Assembly (NCBI GenBank): GCA_934590505.1
Contig: CAKTPC010000006.1
Location: 1-38,550, forward strand
Origin: an uncultured Oscillospiraceae bacterium
Lineage (GTDB): Bacteria; Bacillota; Clostridia; Oscillospirales; Oscillospiraceae
Direction of reading: 5' to 3'
Length of the DNA: 38,550 nt
Shown here: positions 15,482-23,148 of the stretch, piece after piece
Layout: each line of letters starts with the position of its first letter
How positions within the stretch are numbered: the first letter of the stretch is position 1
Made by a program: the position numbers and the translations under genes
The notes under the pieces: model-generated
Told to the model about the DNA's origin: nothing
Databases searched by the model: none
The model's input: only the letters and a program-made list of their open reading frames with translations

Positions 15482-16045
15482 TCATCCTTTCTTGAGTCCG
15501 CGCTGATATGCGAAATATTCAGCGTCGGTCATCTTTGAGAAGTCTTTCTCTTCTCCGCCATCGGGGGGTGTTGCCACATCTGCCCCCTTGCTGATAATTT
15601 TGCCTACCAGCCCCGCAAAATCGCCGGTGACGAGGGCGTCGAGTGCTGCGGTGTCCTTGAGCTTTTCACCGTCAAGCTCGGCTGCATCAATCTCCGCTCC
15701 CGCTCCGCGCATTGCTATTTCAAGGCTCTTGCCGGTGATGCCCTTGCTCTCAAAATACTTGCGCACTGCCGTGGTTTTTGCGGTTTTGGTTTCCCTGGCG
15801 GTCTGTGCAGACTTGTAAGTCTCAAAGGCCGAGTGTTCTTCCTCGTACTTTTTCTTGTAACCGCCGTCTGCCGCTTTCAGATCGTCCAATTCCTTCTGAA
15901 CGCCCGGAAGCTTATCAGCTGCGACCTTATATTCATCGCGCTGAGTAGTGAGTCCGTTGATGGTCTCGGTGTGGAGCTCGATCACACTGTCGACCTGCTC
16001 ATCCGTCAGCCCCATTGCTTTGAGGCCTTTTCTTGTAAGTGCCAT
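15482..16045 (-). CDS. Scaffold protein, phage GP20 family (187 aa)
   Basis: The start at ATG 16045 is preferred over an in-frame start at 16117: AGGAGAA lies five bases before it, and the product begins with ALTRKGLKAMGLTDEQVDSV, the normal start of this family. The middle is a long coiled coil (YKVAADKLPGVQKELDDLKA, YKKKYEEEHSAFETYKSAQT). The C-terminus has the KMTDAEYFAY motif that contacts the coat. It guides coat assembly and then leaves the head. Confidence 0.9.
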   Translation of the reverse strand: MALTRKGLKAMGLTDEQVDSVIELHTETINGLTTQRDEYKVAADKLPGVQKELDDLKAADGGYKKKYEEEHSAFETYKSAQTARETKTAKTTAVRKYFESKGITGKSLEIAMRGAGAEIDAAELDGEKLKDTAALDALVTGDFAGLVGKIISKGADVATPPDGGEEKDFSKMTDAEYFAYQRGLKKG

Positions 16046-16100
16046 GTTTATTCTCCTTTTTCGGTTCTTCGGCGGCAGTTCCTCGCCGCAGGAGTGGGTA

Positions 16101-16136
16101 TAAAAATAAGCCCACAACTTTCGTTGTGAGCTTATT
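16101..16136 (-). terminator. Intrinsic terminator/attenuator between the gp10-like and scaffold genes
   Basis: On the - strand AATAAGC.CACAAC/GTTGTG.GCTTATT (16136-16105) has one mismatch, a GAAA tetraloop and a following TTTTTA. It sits inside the head operon, upstream of scaffold and coat. The stop codon of an 11-codon mini-ORF falls in its 5' arm. Confidence 0.8.
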
Positions 16137-16167
16137 CTAAAATATTCATTTGGCTTTTGTGGCTCAT
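16132..16167 (-). CDS. Mini-ORF MSHKSQMNILE running into a hairpin
   Basis: The ATG lies three bases after the gp10-like stop. The first 19 bases (ATGAGCCAC.AAAGCCAA) are nearly identical to those of the 17-codon mini-ORF at 23095-23148. In both cases the stop codon lies in the 5' arm of a hairpin. It could be a leader peptide that controls the terminator, or a non-translated conserved RNA element. Confidence 0.4.
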   Translation of the reverse strand: MSHKSQMNILE

Positions 16168-16170
16168 TTT

Positions 16171-16599
16171 TTAATCGCCGCGGGAGAGGTATTCTTCTAT
16201 GATTTTCCCGTAATCCTTGGCGTTCTTTTCAACAGCCTTTTTGACGAAGCGGCGGGGCTTTTGCGGCGTGCCGATGCGCCATTCCCCGGTCAGAGGGTCT
16301 TTATACGCCCAGCGCTTCAAGGGCGTGCCGCCGGCTACGTTCTCCGCGCCGGTCCCTTCGTGGACGTAAACGGCATAATTGACGTCCGTCCCCACGTATA
16401 CGGCCTTCTCATCGGGGACGACCTTGTGCGTAATGCTGCTTCTGAGCCGCCCTGTGTCAACCGCGTGCAGGTTCTCGACTTCATCCTTGACGTCGCCCTC
16501 GGCCTGTATGCCCACGGCTTCAAGGGCGACGATGATTTGCTCTCGAAGCGCGTCCCGCACAAGGTTTCTGTTGTTTATGATTTTGACTTCTACGACCAT
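16171..16599 (-). CDS. HK97 gp10-like/tail-completion-type protein (142 aa)
   Basis: The sequence fits the HK97 gp10 family: an N-terminal helix (LREQIIVALEAVGIQAEGDV), then VDTGRLRSSITHKV and YVGTDVNYAVYVHEGTG, and a C-terminal RFVKKAVEKN helix. Such proteins finish the tail or neck. Here the gene lies between the MuF-immunity pair and the scaffold instead of after the connectors, an unusual place also seen in some Clostridia phages. GGAGG precedes ATG 16599, which overlaps the upstream stop (TAATG). Confidence 0.85.
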   Translation of the reverse strand: MVVEVKIINNRNLVRDALREQIIVALEAVGIQAEGDVKDEVENLHAVDTGRLRSSITHKVVPDEKAVYVGTDVNYAVYVHEGTGAENVAGGTPLKRWAYKDPLTGEWRIGTPQKPRRFVKKAVEKNAKDYGKIIEEYLSRGD

Positions 16600-16802
16600 T
16601 ACTCGAAGCCTCCGCTCAAATCGCTATAAGGGCATGCTCGGCAAGCTTTTCTCGCCGCCTCAATATCCGGAATTTCTGCAAGTTCCTCTGTCGATGAAAT
16701 TTTGAACATTCCCGTCAGGCAGCACAGTGAATCGTAGCACAAATCCGCGTCTATAACTCTGTTATACGCCGGGCAGAAGTGATCTGCATTATAATCCAAC
16801 AT
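16599..16802 (-). CDS. Small Cys-rich protein, candidate immunity partner of MuF (67 aa)
   Basis: The gene overlaps the end of the MuF gene by 14 bases and has GGAGG before its ATG. It encodes a 67-aa acidic protein with five cysteines in the segments ADLCYDSLCCLTGMF and KACRACPYSDLSG, likely zinc-binding. MuF proteins with C-terminal toxin domains are often followed by a small gene that protects the host. Position, size and tight coupling fit that role. No sequence match to a known immunity protein is claimed. A structural or zinc-binding adaptor role remains possible. Confidence 0.6.
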   Translation of the reverse strand: MLDYNADHFCPAYNRVIDADLCYDSLCCLTGMFKISSTEELAEIPDIEAARKACRACPYSDLSGGFE

Positions 16803-18309
16803 TTTTTATTGCCTCCATAATTTTCTCTGTTTCCCCGTCAAAATCTACATCTTTCCATGCGGTCTTAAAAAGCCAATCTTCGCCGTCTCGCATTATCACG
16901 CATATTCCATTTTTTGAAACATACATCCGGCGCTGATCCCCCCACTGATTGAACATAACGCTCGCTTCTTCGACGTAGCTTCGCATATCATCATCAGTAA
17001 TCCCCCGCTTCATCATGCGCTTCATAATGTGGTATGGTTCATACTTGCCTCCCGGAAGAATATACGCCCGAACTTTCTCCGGCGGTAATGCAACGCCCTT
17101 GTATATGCCCGCAGCCTTCAGCTGCTCCTGTATTTTGAAATATTTTTTGCTGCTCTCAGGGTGCTTTTTTAGATATTCCTTTAAGCCCTTGATATACGTC
17201 CATCTCTCGGTGTCAGTATACTTCATGTCTTGGAACTTTGCAAATGTATTCGGTACTTCTTTCCCCACAATCTTTTGAAGCTCTCGGTACTGCGCATAGT
17301 CAGCGTTACGCCGAACTTGCTTTTTGAACTCCAGCGTAGTGCCTTGCGGGTCTTCTTCCATTTTTCGTTCAAGCCACTCCGAATACACCTCTCGCGTGCG
17401 TTCATGGCCTTTGATTTTGGCCTTCACGGCGCAGCGGCAGCAATACAGATTCCAGCCAGACGCTCCAAGAGAAGCATCTCCGGGGAACATGAGCTTTTCA
17501 CCGCCAACTGTAAAAGGTTCTTTTGCGCCGACGCTCTGCCCGTCGGCTTTGCCGTGTTCAGGGCGTGTTCTGCCATCTCTCGTGCTTAGCCATTCACGCT
17601 TAAGCTCAATGCCCATTTCCTCGGCTTGTTGATAACTCGCCGTGCGGCCGCCGTTCTCCGCCGCCGTGACTGCAGTCCGAGCAGCCCGGATAGCACTCGC
17701 GACGCTCATGTTCGTCAGCCGTTCCCGCAGTCCGGCAGCAATCTGTCGGTTGCTCTCGCCCGTAAGTATCCCCCGCGTGACTCGTGCGGTTATCTGCTTC
17801 TTGCCATACTCGAGATCGCGGGGCGTTTTAAGCCCGATTGATTTTGGGAAATACGGGTTATATTCCGGCATGAGGTCGGGGCGTTCGACAAGCAGGCGGC
17901 GGATAGTGGCTTCATCGTACAGAGTGAAGTCTACGCCCGCTCCGACGCTCTCGATCTCATAAGCCGCATAGTTGCGGTTGAGGGTGTATATCCCTGGCGT
18001 GGCATCGTTGATATAAGCCACTGCCACTTCATTTGCGTGCGTCGCCCGCTCGGCGAGCTTGTCCCGCAGGTTCTCAAAGCGCCGACCGCGGCCGATCTGG
18101 TTCAATCGCCACTGCTTATATGCCTCGGCGTCAATTTCCCCAGCCTGCAGCATATCCTGCATTTCCTTGTCTCTCACCGCAAATTTCGCAAAATAGTCGT
18201 CGATGGTATCCTGAAGCTCTTTCGCGGCCCCATCGTACATTTCCCGGATGCGGTCTTCAAGTTCCTGCAACTGCTCATCTGTCAGCCTGTGGCCTTCATC
18301 CAGCTTCAT
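16789..18309 (-). CDS. MuF/SPP1 gp7-like head protein with C-terminal PBECR-type toxin domain (506 aa)
   Basis: Residues 1-300 are the head-morphogenesis domain of SPP1 gp7/Mu gpF: a helical N-terminus, then ARVTRGILTGESNRQIAAGL, RTAVTAAENGGRTASYQQAE and the Cys-containing GWNLYCCRCAVKAKIKGHER. This protein is packaged in the capsid. From about residue 300 the sequence has no place in gp7. Its last 125 residues (KYEPYHIMKRMMKRGITDDD, ASVMFNQWGDQRRMYVSKNG, ICVIMRDGEDWLFKTAW) resemble the PBECR group of Barnase/EndoU/ColicinE5/RelE-like nucleases, with the His in YEPYHIMKR as possible catalytic base. Such phage-borne polymorphic toxins could enter the host or a rival with the virion. Activity is inference. 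Confidence 0.85.
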   Translation of the reverse strand: MKLDEGHRLTDEQLQELEDRIREMYDGAAKELQDTIDDYFAKFAVRDKEMQDMLQAGEIDAEAYKQWRLNQIGRGRRFENLRDKLAERATHANEVAVAYINDATPGIYTLNRNYAAYEIESVGAGVDFTLYDEATIRRLLVERPDLMPEYNPYFPKSIGLKTPRDLEYGKKQITARVTRGILTGESNRQIAAGLRERLTNMSVASAIRAARTAVTAAENGGRTASYQQAEEMGIELKREWLSTRDGRTRPEHGKADGQSVGAKEPFTVGGEKLMFPGDASLGASGWNLYCCRCAVKAKIKGHERTREVYSEWLERKMEEDPQGTTLEFKKQVRRNADYAQYRELQKIVGKEVPNTFAKFQDMKYTDTERWTYIKGLKEYLKKHPESSKKYFKIQEQLKAAGIYKGVALPPEKVRAYILPGGKYEPYHIMKRMMKRGITDDDMRSYVEEASVMFNQWGDQRRMYVSKNGICVIMRDGEDWLFKTAWKDVDFDGETEKIMEAIKNVGL

Positions 18310-18312
18310 GGT

Positions 18313-19758
18313 TTATGCCTCATCCCCAGCGTTATCATCATCGGGGTTTATGTTATCGTCCTCCGGATTTTTGTTATTGCCGTCGTCGAAACCGTTATCA
18401 AAACGGCTCATTTCTTCGGTGAGCATAGTTTCGAGCCGCGCCGCGACTTCATCCGGGGTCAGGAAAGGCAGCTTCTTTAATGCCAGCTCATCGCCGATCA
18501 GTTCCCGTGTCTCCATGACCATGTCCGTCTGCTCTTTCTGGTTGCTGATGCGGTTGCGCTTGAAGCTCGGCGTCGCGTCCTCTTCCGATACGCCCTGAAG
18601 CGCGAGCAGCGCCGCAATGCACTCAATGATCTGGAACTCAAAATCGTCCGCCTCCTCATCCATGGGCTGATAGGCGGCGTCAATGTGGTCATTCGTGGCG
18701 CCGGCGGCGATGGTATGCACGTCCAGCCCGCCGAAGTCCTCATAGATTCCCGCTCTGATTTCCTGCAAATATTCTTTTCGGGCTTCATACGGTATCTGCT
18801 GGGTGTACGGCTCGGCAGCATCATTCTCGCCGTCATCATACTCTGAATTCACCGACGCGATGTGCTGCGTCTTTAGACGTGTGCGGAACTCTGCAAGCGC
18901 AGCGTCGTCCATGCCTCCCGCTCTCTTGACGATCCAGTATATTTCCGCACAGTCCTGGAGATTGTTCGCGAATCCGGAACGGATGAGGTCAAAGGAATCT
19001 ATCTGCTCGCGCATGCCTATCAGGGTGCTCTGCTTAAGCTCTGAGCCGTAAAGTGGGATTATCGGCAGAACGCCGTTCCAGTTCTCTTCACCGGCCACCT
19101 CGACCTCTCCCGTGGCCTCGACCTTGCGTATCGTTATCTTGTAGGCCGTGTATCTATCCCGCTCAGGCGGTATTGCTTCGGGCTGCCTGTCCTTCCGGTA
19201 TATGAACTTCTTATAGCCCCGCTCCGTGTAGAGCACGGCGATCAGCGGCTTGTCCGCGGCGAGCTGCCAGAATCGGATTCCCGCTCTCACTGCGCCGGTG
19301 TCCTCGTCCGGCAGCGGCTTGAACTCGGTGACCGGGAACACATACATCTGGCTGCCGTTCCAGAAGATGAAGCTCCGGCCGTGGATCAGCGCCTTGTACG
19401 CAGCCTGCTTAATCTTCACATCGGCATTCCTGCCGAGTTTCTTTTTTGTCTCCTCTTTCTCGAACGTGAGGCCGTTGCCCAGGGAGTACATATTCCGCTG
19501 CGTGTTCAGCCTGTGGAAAAAGTTGGAGCAGATTTTATTATTTGCCGCCGTGATATCCACGATGCGAACGCCGGTCACATCCATCATGGTCTGGACGTAG
19601 TTGCAGATCGTCGTGTTCCGCTTTTTGTCGTATTGGTCCGCCGTCAAGGCTATTTCGTACTCTACGCTGGCCTTATGTTCCGCGATCGCACGCTTTACGA
19701 AGTCTGCGAGCTCTTCCGGCTTCACAGTCTCGAAGTCCTGATAGGTCAGGAAACTCAT
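18313..19758 (-). CDS. Portal protein, SPP1 gp6-like (481 aa)
   Basis: It forms the dodecameric DNA gate and packaging base. The sequence matches the SPP1 gp6 group: an N-terminal helix, IVDITAANNKICSNFFHRLN, FFHRLN.QRNMYSLGNGLTF, and FIFWNGSQMYVFPVTEFKPL in the wing. A helical segment with GSELKQSTLIGMREQIDSFD, GLDVHTIAAGATNDHIDAAY and a C-terminal acidic tail (NPEDDNINPDDDNAGDEA) follow. GGAGG precedes ATG 19758, which overlaps the TerL stop (ATGA). It pairs with the MuF gene four bases later. Confidence 0.93.
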   Translation of the reverse strand: MSFLTYQDFETVKPEELADFVKRAIAEHKASVEYEIALTADQYDKKRNTTICNYVQTMMDVTGVRIVDITAANNKICSNFFHRLNTQRNMYSLGNGLTFEKEETKKKLGRNADVKIKQAAYKALIHGRSFIFWNGSQMYVFPVTEFKPLPDEDTGAVRAGIRFWQLAADKPLIAVLYTERGYKKFIYRKDRQPEAIPPERDRYTAYKITIRKVEATGEVEVAGEENWNGVLPIIPLYGSELKQSTLIGMREQIDSFDLIRSGFANNLQDCAEIYWIVKRAGGMDDAALAEFRTRLKTQHIASVNSEYDDGENDAAEPYTQQIPYEARKEYLQEIRAGIYEDFGGLDVHTIAAGATNDHIDAAYQPMDEEADDFEFQIIECIAALLALQGVSEEDATPSFKRNRISNQKEQTDMVMETRELIGDELALKKLPFLTPDEVAARLETMLTEEMSRFDNGFDDGNNKNPEDDNINPDDDNAGDEA

Positions 19759-21074
19759 AGATATTGCCCTCCAAATATCGTCGAAATGGTTTTGTCTTTG
19801 CCGTCTTTATACGCACTGCGCAGCAATGGGCGCAGGATCGTGTATGCGAAATACCGGGTGTCGTCCATCGCGTGGTCGTTCTCTTTGATGACCGTGTCGG
19901 TTGTGGCTTTTTCGTTCCAGCGGTACAGCTTGAACTCCCGCAGGCAGCTCTCGCAGCTCTCGTGAACGGTTATCAGCCCCGCCTTCAGGCACGCAGCCGT
20001 GAAGCGGATGCCGTCAAGAACGTCGTTTTTTGCCTTCTTGGTCTGGAATCGTTTCTTTTTCCGGATCAGCGTTATAAATGACGCCGCCGACGGGTCTATT
20101 ACTACGCAGCTGATCGTCAGGTCGCCCGCCAGCTCTTCAAGCTTGGTGTAGTATTCGTCGTCTGTCAGCTGCTCCCGCTCCTCACGGCCGGAATAGTAAA
20201 ACTCCCGCTCCCGCTGCGCTTTCTTTCCGTCCCATGACCAGAGCCCCGCCGAAAAAGCGTTGAATGTGCCATAGTCTATCGATATGAACCAGCGCTGCGG
20301 ATTCGCCGCGTGCTCGGTCTTGATGTTCGCATCCGTGAACTCGGTGTACACAAGCCCTTCGGCCACGCGCCACTCGCCGAGGATGAAGCGCTTGTAGAAC
20401 ACGCCGCTATACATGCCGCGGTATCGGGCTTTCGTTTCCTCGCTCAAGGAGAGGTTATCGTCCATCGTGAAATGGAGATAAATCAAATGCTTCCCGCTCT
20501 CCTCGCCGAGCTTATCGATCCATTCTTTCTTGAACCAGTGCTCCGGGCTGTCTGGGTTGCAGTTGAACCAGAACTTCGAGCCCTCGACCGAGCATCGCGC
20601 CGTCGCTTGGTTGACGAAGCTCTCAGGCATCAGCGCCACCTCGTCAAACAGCACGCCCGCGAGCGTTATGCCCTGGACCAGGTCCTGACTGCTCTCGTCC
20701 TTGCCGCCGAAGATGTAGAAATAATTTATCACCGGGCCTCGGCGTATCTCGATGTAATTGTCCGCGCGGTGATAGGCGTATCTGTACCCCCGAGTCCGCA
20801 GCATTCGCTGCAGCGGGCCGAGGACGTTTCTCCGGAAACTGCCGATCGTCTTACCGCACATGCCGAAGTTCTCTTCTCGGAACGACGACATTGCCCACAT
20901 AACGTAGGACAGCGCCATTGACACCGTCTTCCCGCTCCTAATCGCGCCGTCAGCAATGATGCCCTCATAGTCGGAAACCCCGCTCGACGGCATCCACCAT
21001 GTCAGAACCTGCTTCTGTTTGTGGGAAAACGGTTGAAACTTGAATCCGGCGCTCCTTACGCTTCGTCTTGCCAT
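19755..21074 (-). CDS. terL: Terminase large subunit, PBSX/Terminase_3 type (439 aa)
   Basis: This is the ATP-driven packaging motor with a C-terminal nuclease. Walker A is DGAIRSGKT (residues 42-50), Walker B is VLFDEVA (141-147, Asp144/Glu145). The nuclease domain shows ISIDYGTFNAFSAG, CVVIDPSAASF and DDTRYF acidic residues of an RNase H-like fold. Length is usual for the PBSX group. It overlaps the small subunit gene by 19 bases. Coupling to the small subunit and portal is as in SPP1-like phages. Confidence 0.95.
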   Translation of the reverse strand: MARRSVRSAGFKFQPFSHKQKQVLTWWMPSSGVSDYEGIIADGAIRSGKTVSMALSYVMWAMSSFREENFGMCGKTIGSFRRNVLGPLQRMLRTRGYRYAYHRADNYIEIRRGPVINYFYIFGGKDESSQDLVQGITLAGVLFDEVALMPESFVNQATARCSVEGSKFWFNCNPDSPEHWFKKEWIDKLGEESGKHLIYLHFTMDDNLSLSEETKARYRGMYSGVFYKRFILGEWRVAEGLVYTEFTDANIKTEHAANPQRWFISIDYGTFNAFSAGLWSWDGKKAQREREFYYSGREEREQLTDDEYYTKLEELAGDLTISCVVIDPSAASFITLIRKKKRFQTKKAKNDVLDGIRFTAACLKAGLITVHESCESCLREFKLYRWNEKATTDTVIKENDHAMDDTRYFAYTILRPLLRSAYKDGKDKTISTIFGGQYL

Positions 21075-21595
21075 ATTCTCGCCGCCTTCTCGTTCAGCGC
21101 CTCAAGGAAACCGTCGTCCTCCAGCAGCTCCTGCGTCTCGGTTATGATCTCGCGCCACACTTCCGGCTTGCGGTTCTTCAGCCAAAAGATTATGGCAGCC
21201 ACATCCGGAGGCATGGTCTTCTCTGTCACCGTGACCTTTGCCGTGCCGTTTTTTATGCCATTTACGGTGCCCTCTTTCTTGACCTCTGTATACGTGTAGC
21301 CGAGAGCACGCTTCAGCAGCGCGTTCTCGACTTTTATGTCCACGATTTCTTTCCCTTTGGACACCGCCGAGGCGATGTCCGGGAAGCGGCGCTTCCAGTC
21401 GTAAAAGGTCGACGGAGCGACGCCTATTTTTTTCGCGAGGTCTTCATCGGTGCAGCCGTCGCGCGCCCAGGCAGCGAGCAGCTCAAGCCCGCTCTCGGTG
21501 CGCCACGGCGCATATTTGCCCCTTGTGCTGGGCTTCCCTCCAGCTGCCGGCTTTTTCTTTGCGCTGGGCTTCTTCTTGGCTGCGATGTGGCTCAC
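21056..21595 (-). CDS. terS: Terminase small subunit (179 aa)
   Basis: It recognises the packaging site. A Lys/Pro/Ala-rich tail (about 30 residues) precedes the helix-turn-helix region (LLAAWARDGCTDEDLAKKIG, VAPSTFYDWKRRFPDIASAV). A central helix (KVENALLKRALGYTYTEVKK) drives oligomerisation and the C-terminus contacts TerL. This arrangement is typical of the XtmA/Terminase_2 group. The start is GTG 21595, just after GGAGGAG; spacing is tight. The lysine-rich N-terminus overlaps a small gene in another frame. Confidence 0.88.
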   Translation of the reverse strand: MSHIAAKKKPSAKKKPAAGGKPSTRGKYAPWRTESGLELLAAWARDGCTDEDLAKKIGVAPSTFYDWKRRFPDIASAVSKGKEIVDIKVENALLKRALGYTYTEVKKEGTVNGIKNGTAKVTVTEKTMPPDVAAIIFWLKNRKPEVWREIITETQELLEDDGFLEALNEKAARIWQDEA

Positions 21596-21728
21596 CTCCT
21601 CCTGTCAGCTTTATCAAGCCTCGCATTGCTCCCGCGGTATCGCCCGCTCGGAGCTGGCCTTTTATCGTCCTGTACTGCTGCTTCGTCAGCAGATGCTTGC
21701 AGCGTTCGAGCGTCTGCCACTCATTCAT
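21483..21728 (-). CDS. Small phage protein upstream of terS (81 aa as read)
   Basis: The first 42 residues (LERCKHLLTKQQYRTIKGQL, GDTAGAMRGLIKL) match a small protein that Clostridia phages often encode just before the terminase genes. In those I recall, the protein ends soon after this point. Here the frame runs on through the start of terS in a lysine/glutamine-rich stretch that looks non-native. Either the C-terminus is an overlap artefact of evolution or the true stop was lost. ATG 21728 overlaps the methyltransferase stop (GAATGAATGAG). Confidence 0.6.
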   Translation of the reverse strand: MNEWQTLERCKHLLTKQQYRTIKGQLRAGDTAGAMRGLIKLTGGGEPHRSQEEAQRKEKAGSWREAQHKGQICAVAHRERA

Positions 21729-22947
21729 TCAGCAGCACCGCCCGCTCGCCGGTGAATTTCTCCCAGCGGTCGATTATCACGTCGACGTAGTGCGGGTCGA
21801 ACTCCATGCAGTATGCACGCCGCCCGTTCTGCTCCGCCGCGATGATCGCCGTCCCGCTCCCGGCAAACAAATCGAGGACGCTGTCCCCGGTGTGCGTCGA
21901 GCACTGTATCTGGTAGTCGAACAGGCGCACCGGCTTCATCGTCGGGTGCTCCTTGCTCTTTATCGGCTTCGGGAACTCAAGCACGGTGGATTGCTTGCGG
22001 TTTTTGAAGAAATAGTGCCGCGCGCCATCTTTCCAGCCATACAGACACGGCTGTGTTTCATCGCCGAGTGGTATCTCGTCTTCTTCGATCTCCCGCTCAC
22101 CGTATAGGCAAGGCTCGTGCTTCCACTGGAAGTCCTGCCGCCCCATGACGTGCGTATTTTTCACCCAGATCAGGCACTGCCGGATCTGGAATTTGCTATC
22201 CATGCAGGCCCCGCGGAAGTTATAGCCCTCCGAGTCAGCATGCCAGATGTAAAATCCCGCTCCGGGCTTCATCACAGCAGCCGCATTCCGGAACGCCGCC
22301 GTTAGGAACTCGCGGAACTTATCCGATGCCATGTGGTCGTTCTTGATTTTCCCTGCCGTTCCCTCATAGTCCACGTTATACGGCGGGTCGGTCAAGAGTA
22401 AATCCATCTGGGCCCCGGCGCACAGCTTCTCCACATCCTCGCGTTTCGTGCTGTCGCCGCACATCAGTCTGTGCCCCCCCAGTTGATACACAGCGCCCGC
22501 TCGTGCTTTCGGCTTTTCAGGCAGCTCCGGCACATAATTGTCCTCGACTACCTCGGCGCTCAGTTTGTCCTCGAACCCGAAATCAAAATCAAATCCCGAC
22601 AGGTCGACCTTTTCAAGCTCTGCCGCGAGTGCATCCATGTCCCATGGGGACTCCGCCGACTTGTTGTCGACAATTCTGAACTGCGCTATCTCTTCTTCGG
22701 TCAGATCATCGGCTATAATGCATGGCACAAGCTGGTCTCGCAGCACGTTTGACCGCTGTGCCGCCTGTACGCGCCCGTGTCCGACGATGATGACTCCGTA
22801 GGGGTCTATTACCACCGGCTGCTTCCAGCCGTAATTCTCGATGCTGTGGGCAATGTTGGCCAGCTGCGATTCTGGGTGGGTTTTCGCGTTGTTTTCGTAT
22901 GGCCGCAGCTCATCGAGCCGCTTGTAAACGATGTTCATCTTTTGCAT
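21721..22947 (-). CDS. ParB-like domain fused to a DNA methyltransferase (408 aa)
   Basis: Residues 1-110 form a ParB/sulfiredoxin-type domain (YKRLDELRPYENNAKTHPES, VIIVGHGRVQAAQR). Residues 150-408 are an amino-methyltransferase: DPPY at 187-190 and LDLFAGSGTAI near 358-368, with MEFDPHYVDVII after it, so motif IV comes before motif I (beta-type order). It should methylate adenine N6 or cytosine N4. No restriction partner is nearby, so it is an orphan enzyme that could protect packaged DNA or control late genes. The start follows AAAGGAGCGGG. It heads the late block. Confidence 0.92.
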   Translation of the reverse strand: MQKMNIVYKRLDELRPYENNAKTHPESQLANIAHSIENYGWKQPVVIDPYGVIIVGHGRVQAAQRSNVLRDQLVPCIIADDLTEEEIAQFRIVDNKSAESPWDMDALAAELEKVDLSGFDFDFGFEDKLSAEVVEDNYVPELPEKPKARAGAVYQLGGHRLMCGDSTKREDVEKLCAGAQMDLLLTDPPYNVDYEGTAGKIKNDHMASDKFREFLTAAFRNAAAVMKPGAGFYIWHADSEGYNFRGACMDSKFQIRQCLIWVKNTHVMGRQDFQWKHEPCLYGEREIEEDEIPLGDETQPCLYGWKDGARHYFFKNRKQSTVLEFPKPIKSKEHPTMKPVRLFDYQIQCSTHTGDSVLDLFAGSGTAIIAAEQNGRRAYCMEFDPHYVDVIIDRWEKFTGERAVLLNE

Positions 22948-22970
22948 GATCCCGCTCCTTTTTTATGGAC

Positions 22971-22988
22971 TCCGGATTCTCCGGATTC
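22971..22988 (-). promoter_or_regulatory. Tandem GAATCCGGA boxes at the head of the late block
   Basis: Two perfect back-to-back 9-bp repeats (GAATCCGGA on the - strand) lie 24-41 bp before the methyltransferase start and 33 bp after the early terminator. No consensus -35/-10 is visible here. They could be the binding site for the ArpU-like regulator encoded just upstream. Confidence 0.5.
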
Positions 22989-23020
22989 ATTTACCCGCCC
23001 GGCGAACCACCCGCGGGTGT

Positions 23021-23047
23021 AAAAACAGCCCGTCTGTCCGGGCTGTT
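23021..23047 (-). terminator. Intrinsic terminator between the early and late blocks
   Basis: A 9-bp stem AACAGCCCG/CGGGCTGTT (23024-23047), 6-nt loop, followed on the - strand by TTTTT. It would end early transcripts so that late genes need their own start or antitermination. Confidence 0.85.
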
Positions 23048-23065
23048 AAGCGTCTTTCCGCTTTG

Positions 23066-23112
23066 CCGCAGAAAAGGAGAAGATGAAGAGACGATCATCT
23101 GTCCTTCTGCGG
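23066..23112 (-). promoter_or_regulatory. Hairpin in the ArpU-to-methyltransferase gap
   Basis: CCGCAGAA (23066-23073) pairs with TTCTGCGG (23105-23112). Inside, TCC/GGA and AGATGA/TCATCT can extend it with bulges. On the - strand the stop codon of the mini-ORF at 23095-23148 falls in the 5' arm. It precedes the terminator at 23021-23047, so the two could form an attenuator. Confidence 0.5.
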
Positions 23113-23148
23113 ATATGATATCAAGTTCTTTTGGCTTTCGTGGCTCAT
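23095..23148 (-). CDS. Mini-ORF MSHESQKNLISYPQKDR running into a hairpin
   Basis: The 17-codon frame begins inside the stop codon of the ArpU-like gene (AAAATGA). Its first 19 bases match the start of the mini-ORF at 16132-16167 with one difference. The stop lies in the 5' arm of the hairpin at 23066-23112. Translation is unproven. The same layout twice suggests a leader peptide or a conserved RNA element. Confidence 0.4.
   Translation of the reverse strand: MSHESQKNLISYPQKDR

Noticed and set aside
15482..16117. Longer scaffold protein with 24 extra N-terminal residues
   Set aside because: The extra part lies over the terminator region and the internal ATG 16045 has the good ribosome site and family-typical start.
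21583..21595. Third copy of the ATGAGCCAC mini-ORF element at the terS start
   Set aside because: Only GAGCCAC and a later AGCCAA match; there is no following hairpin.
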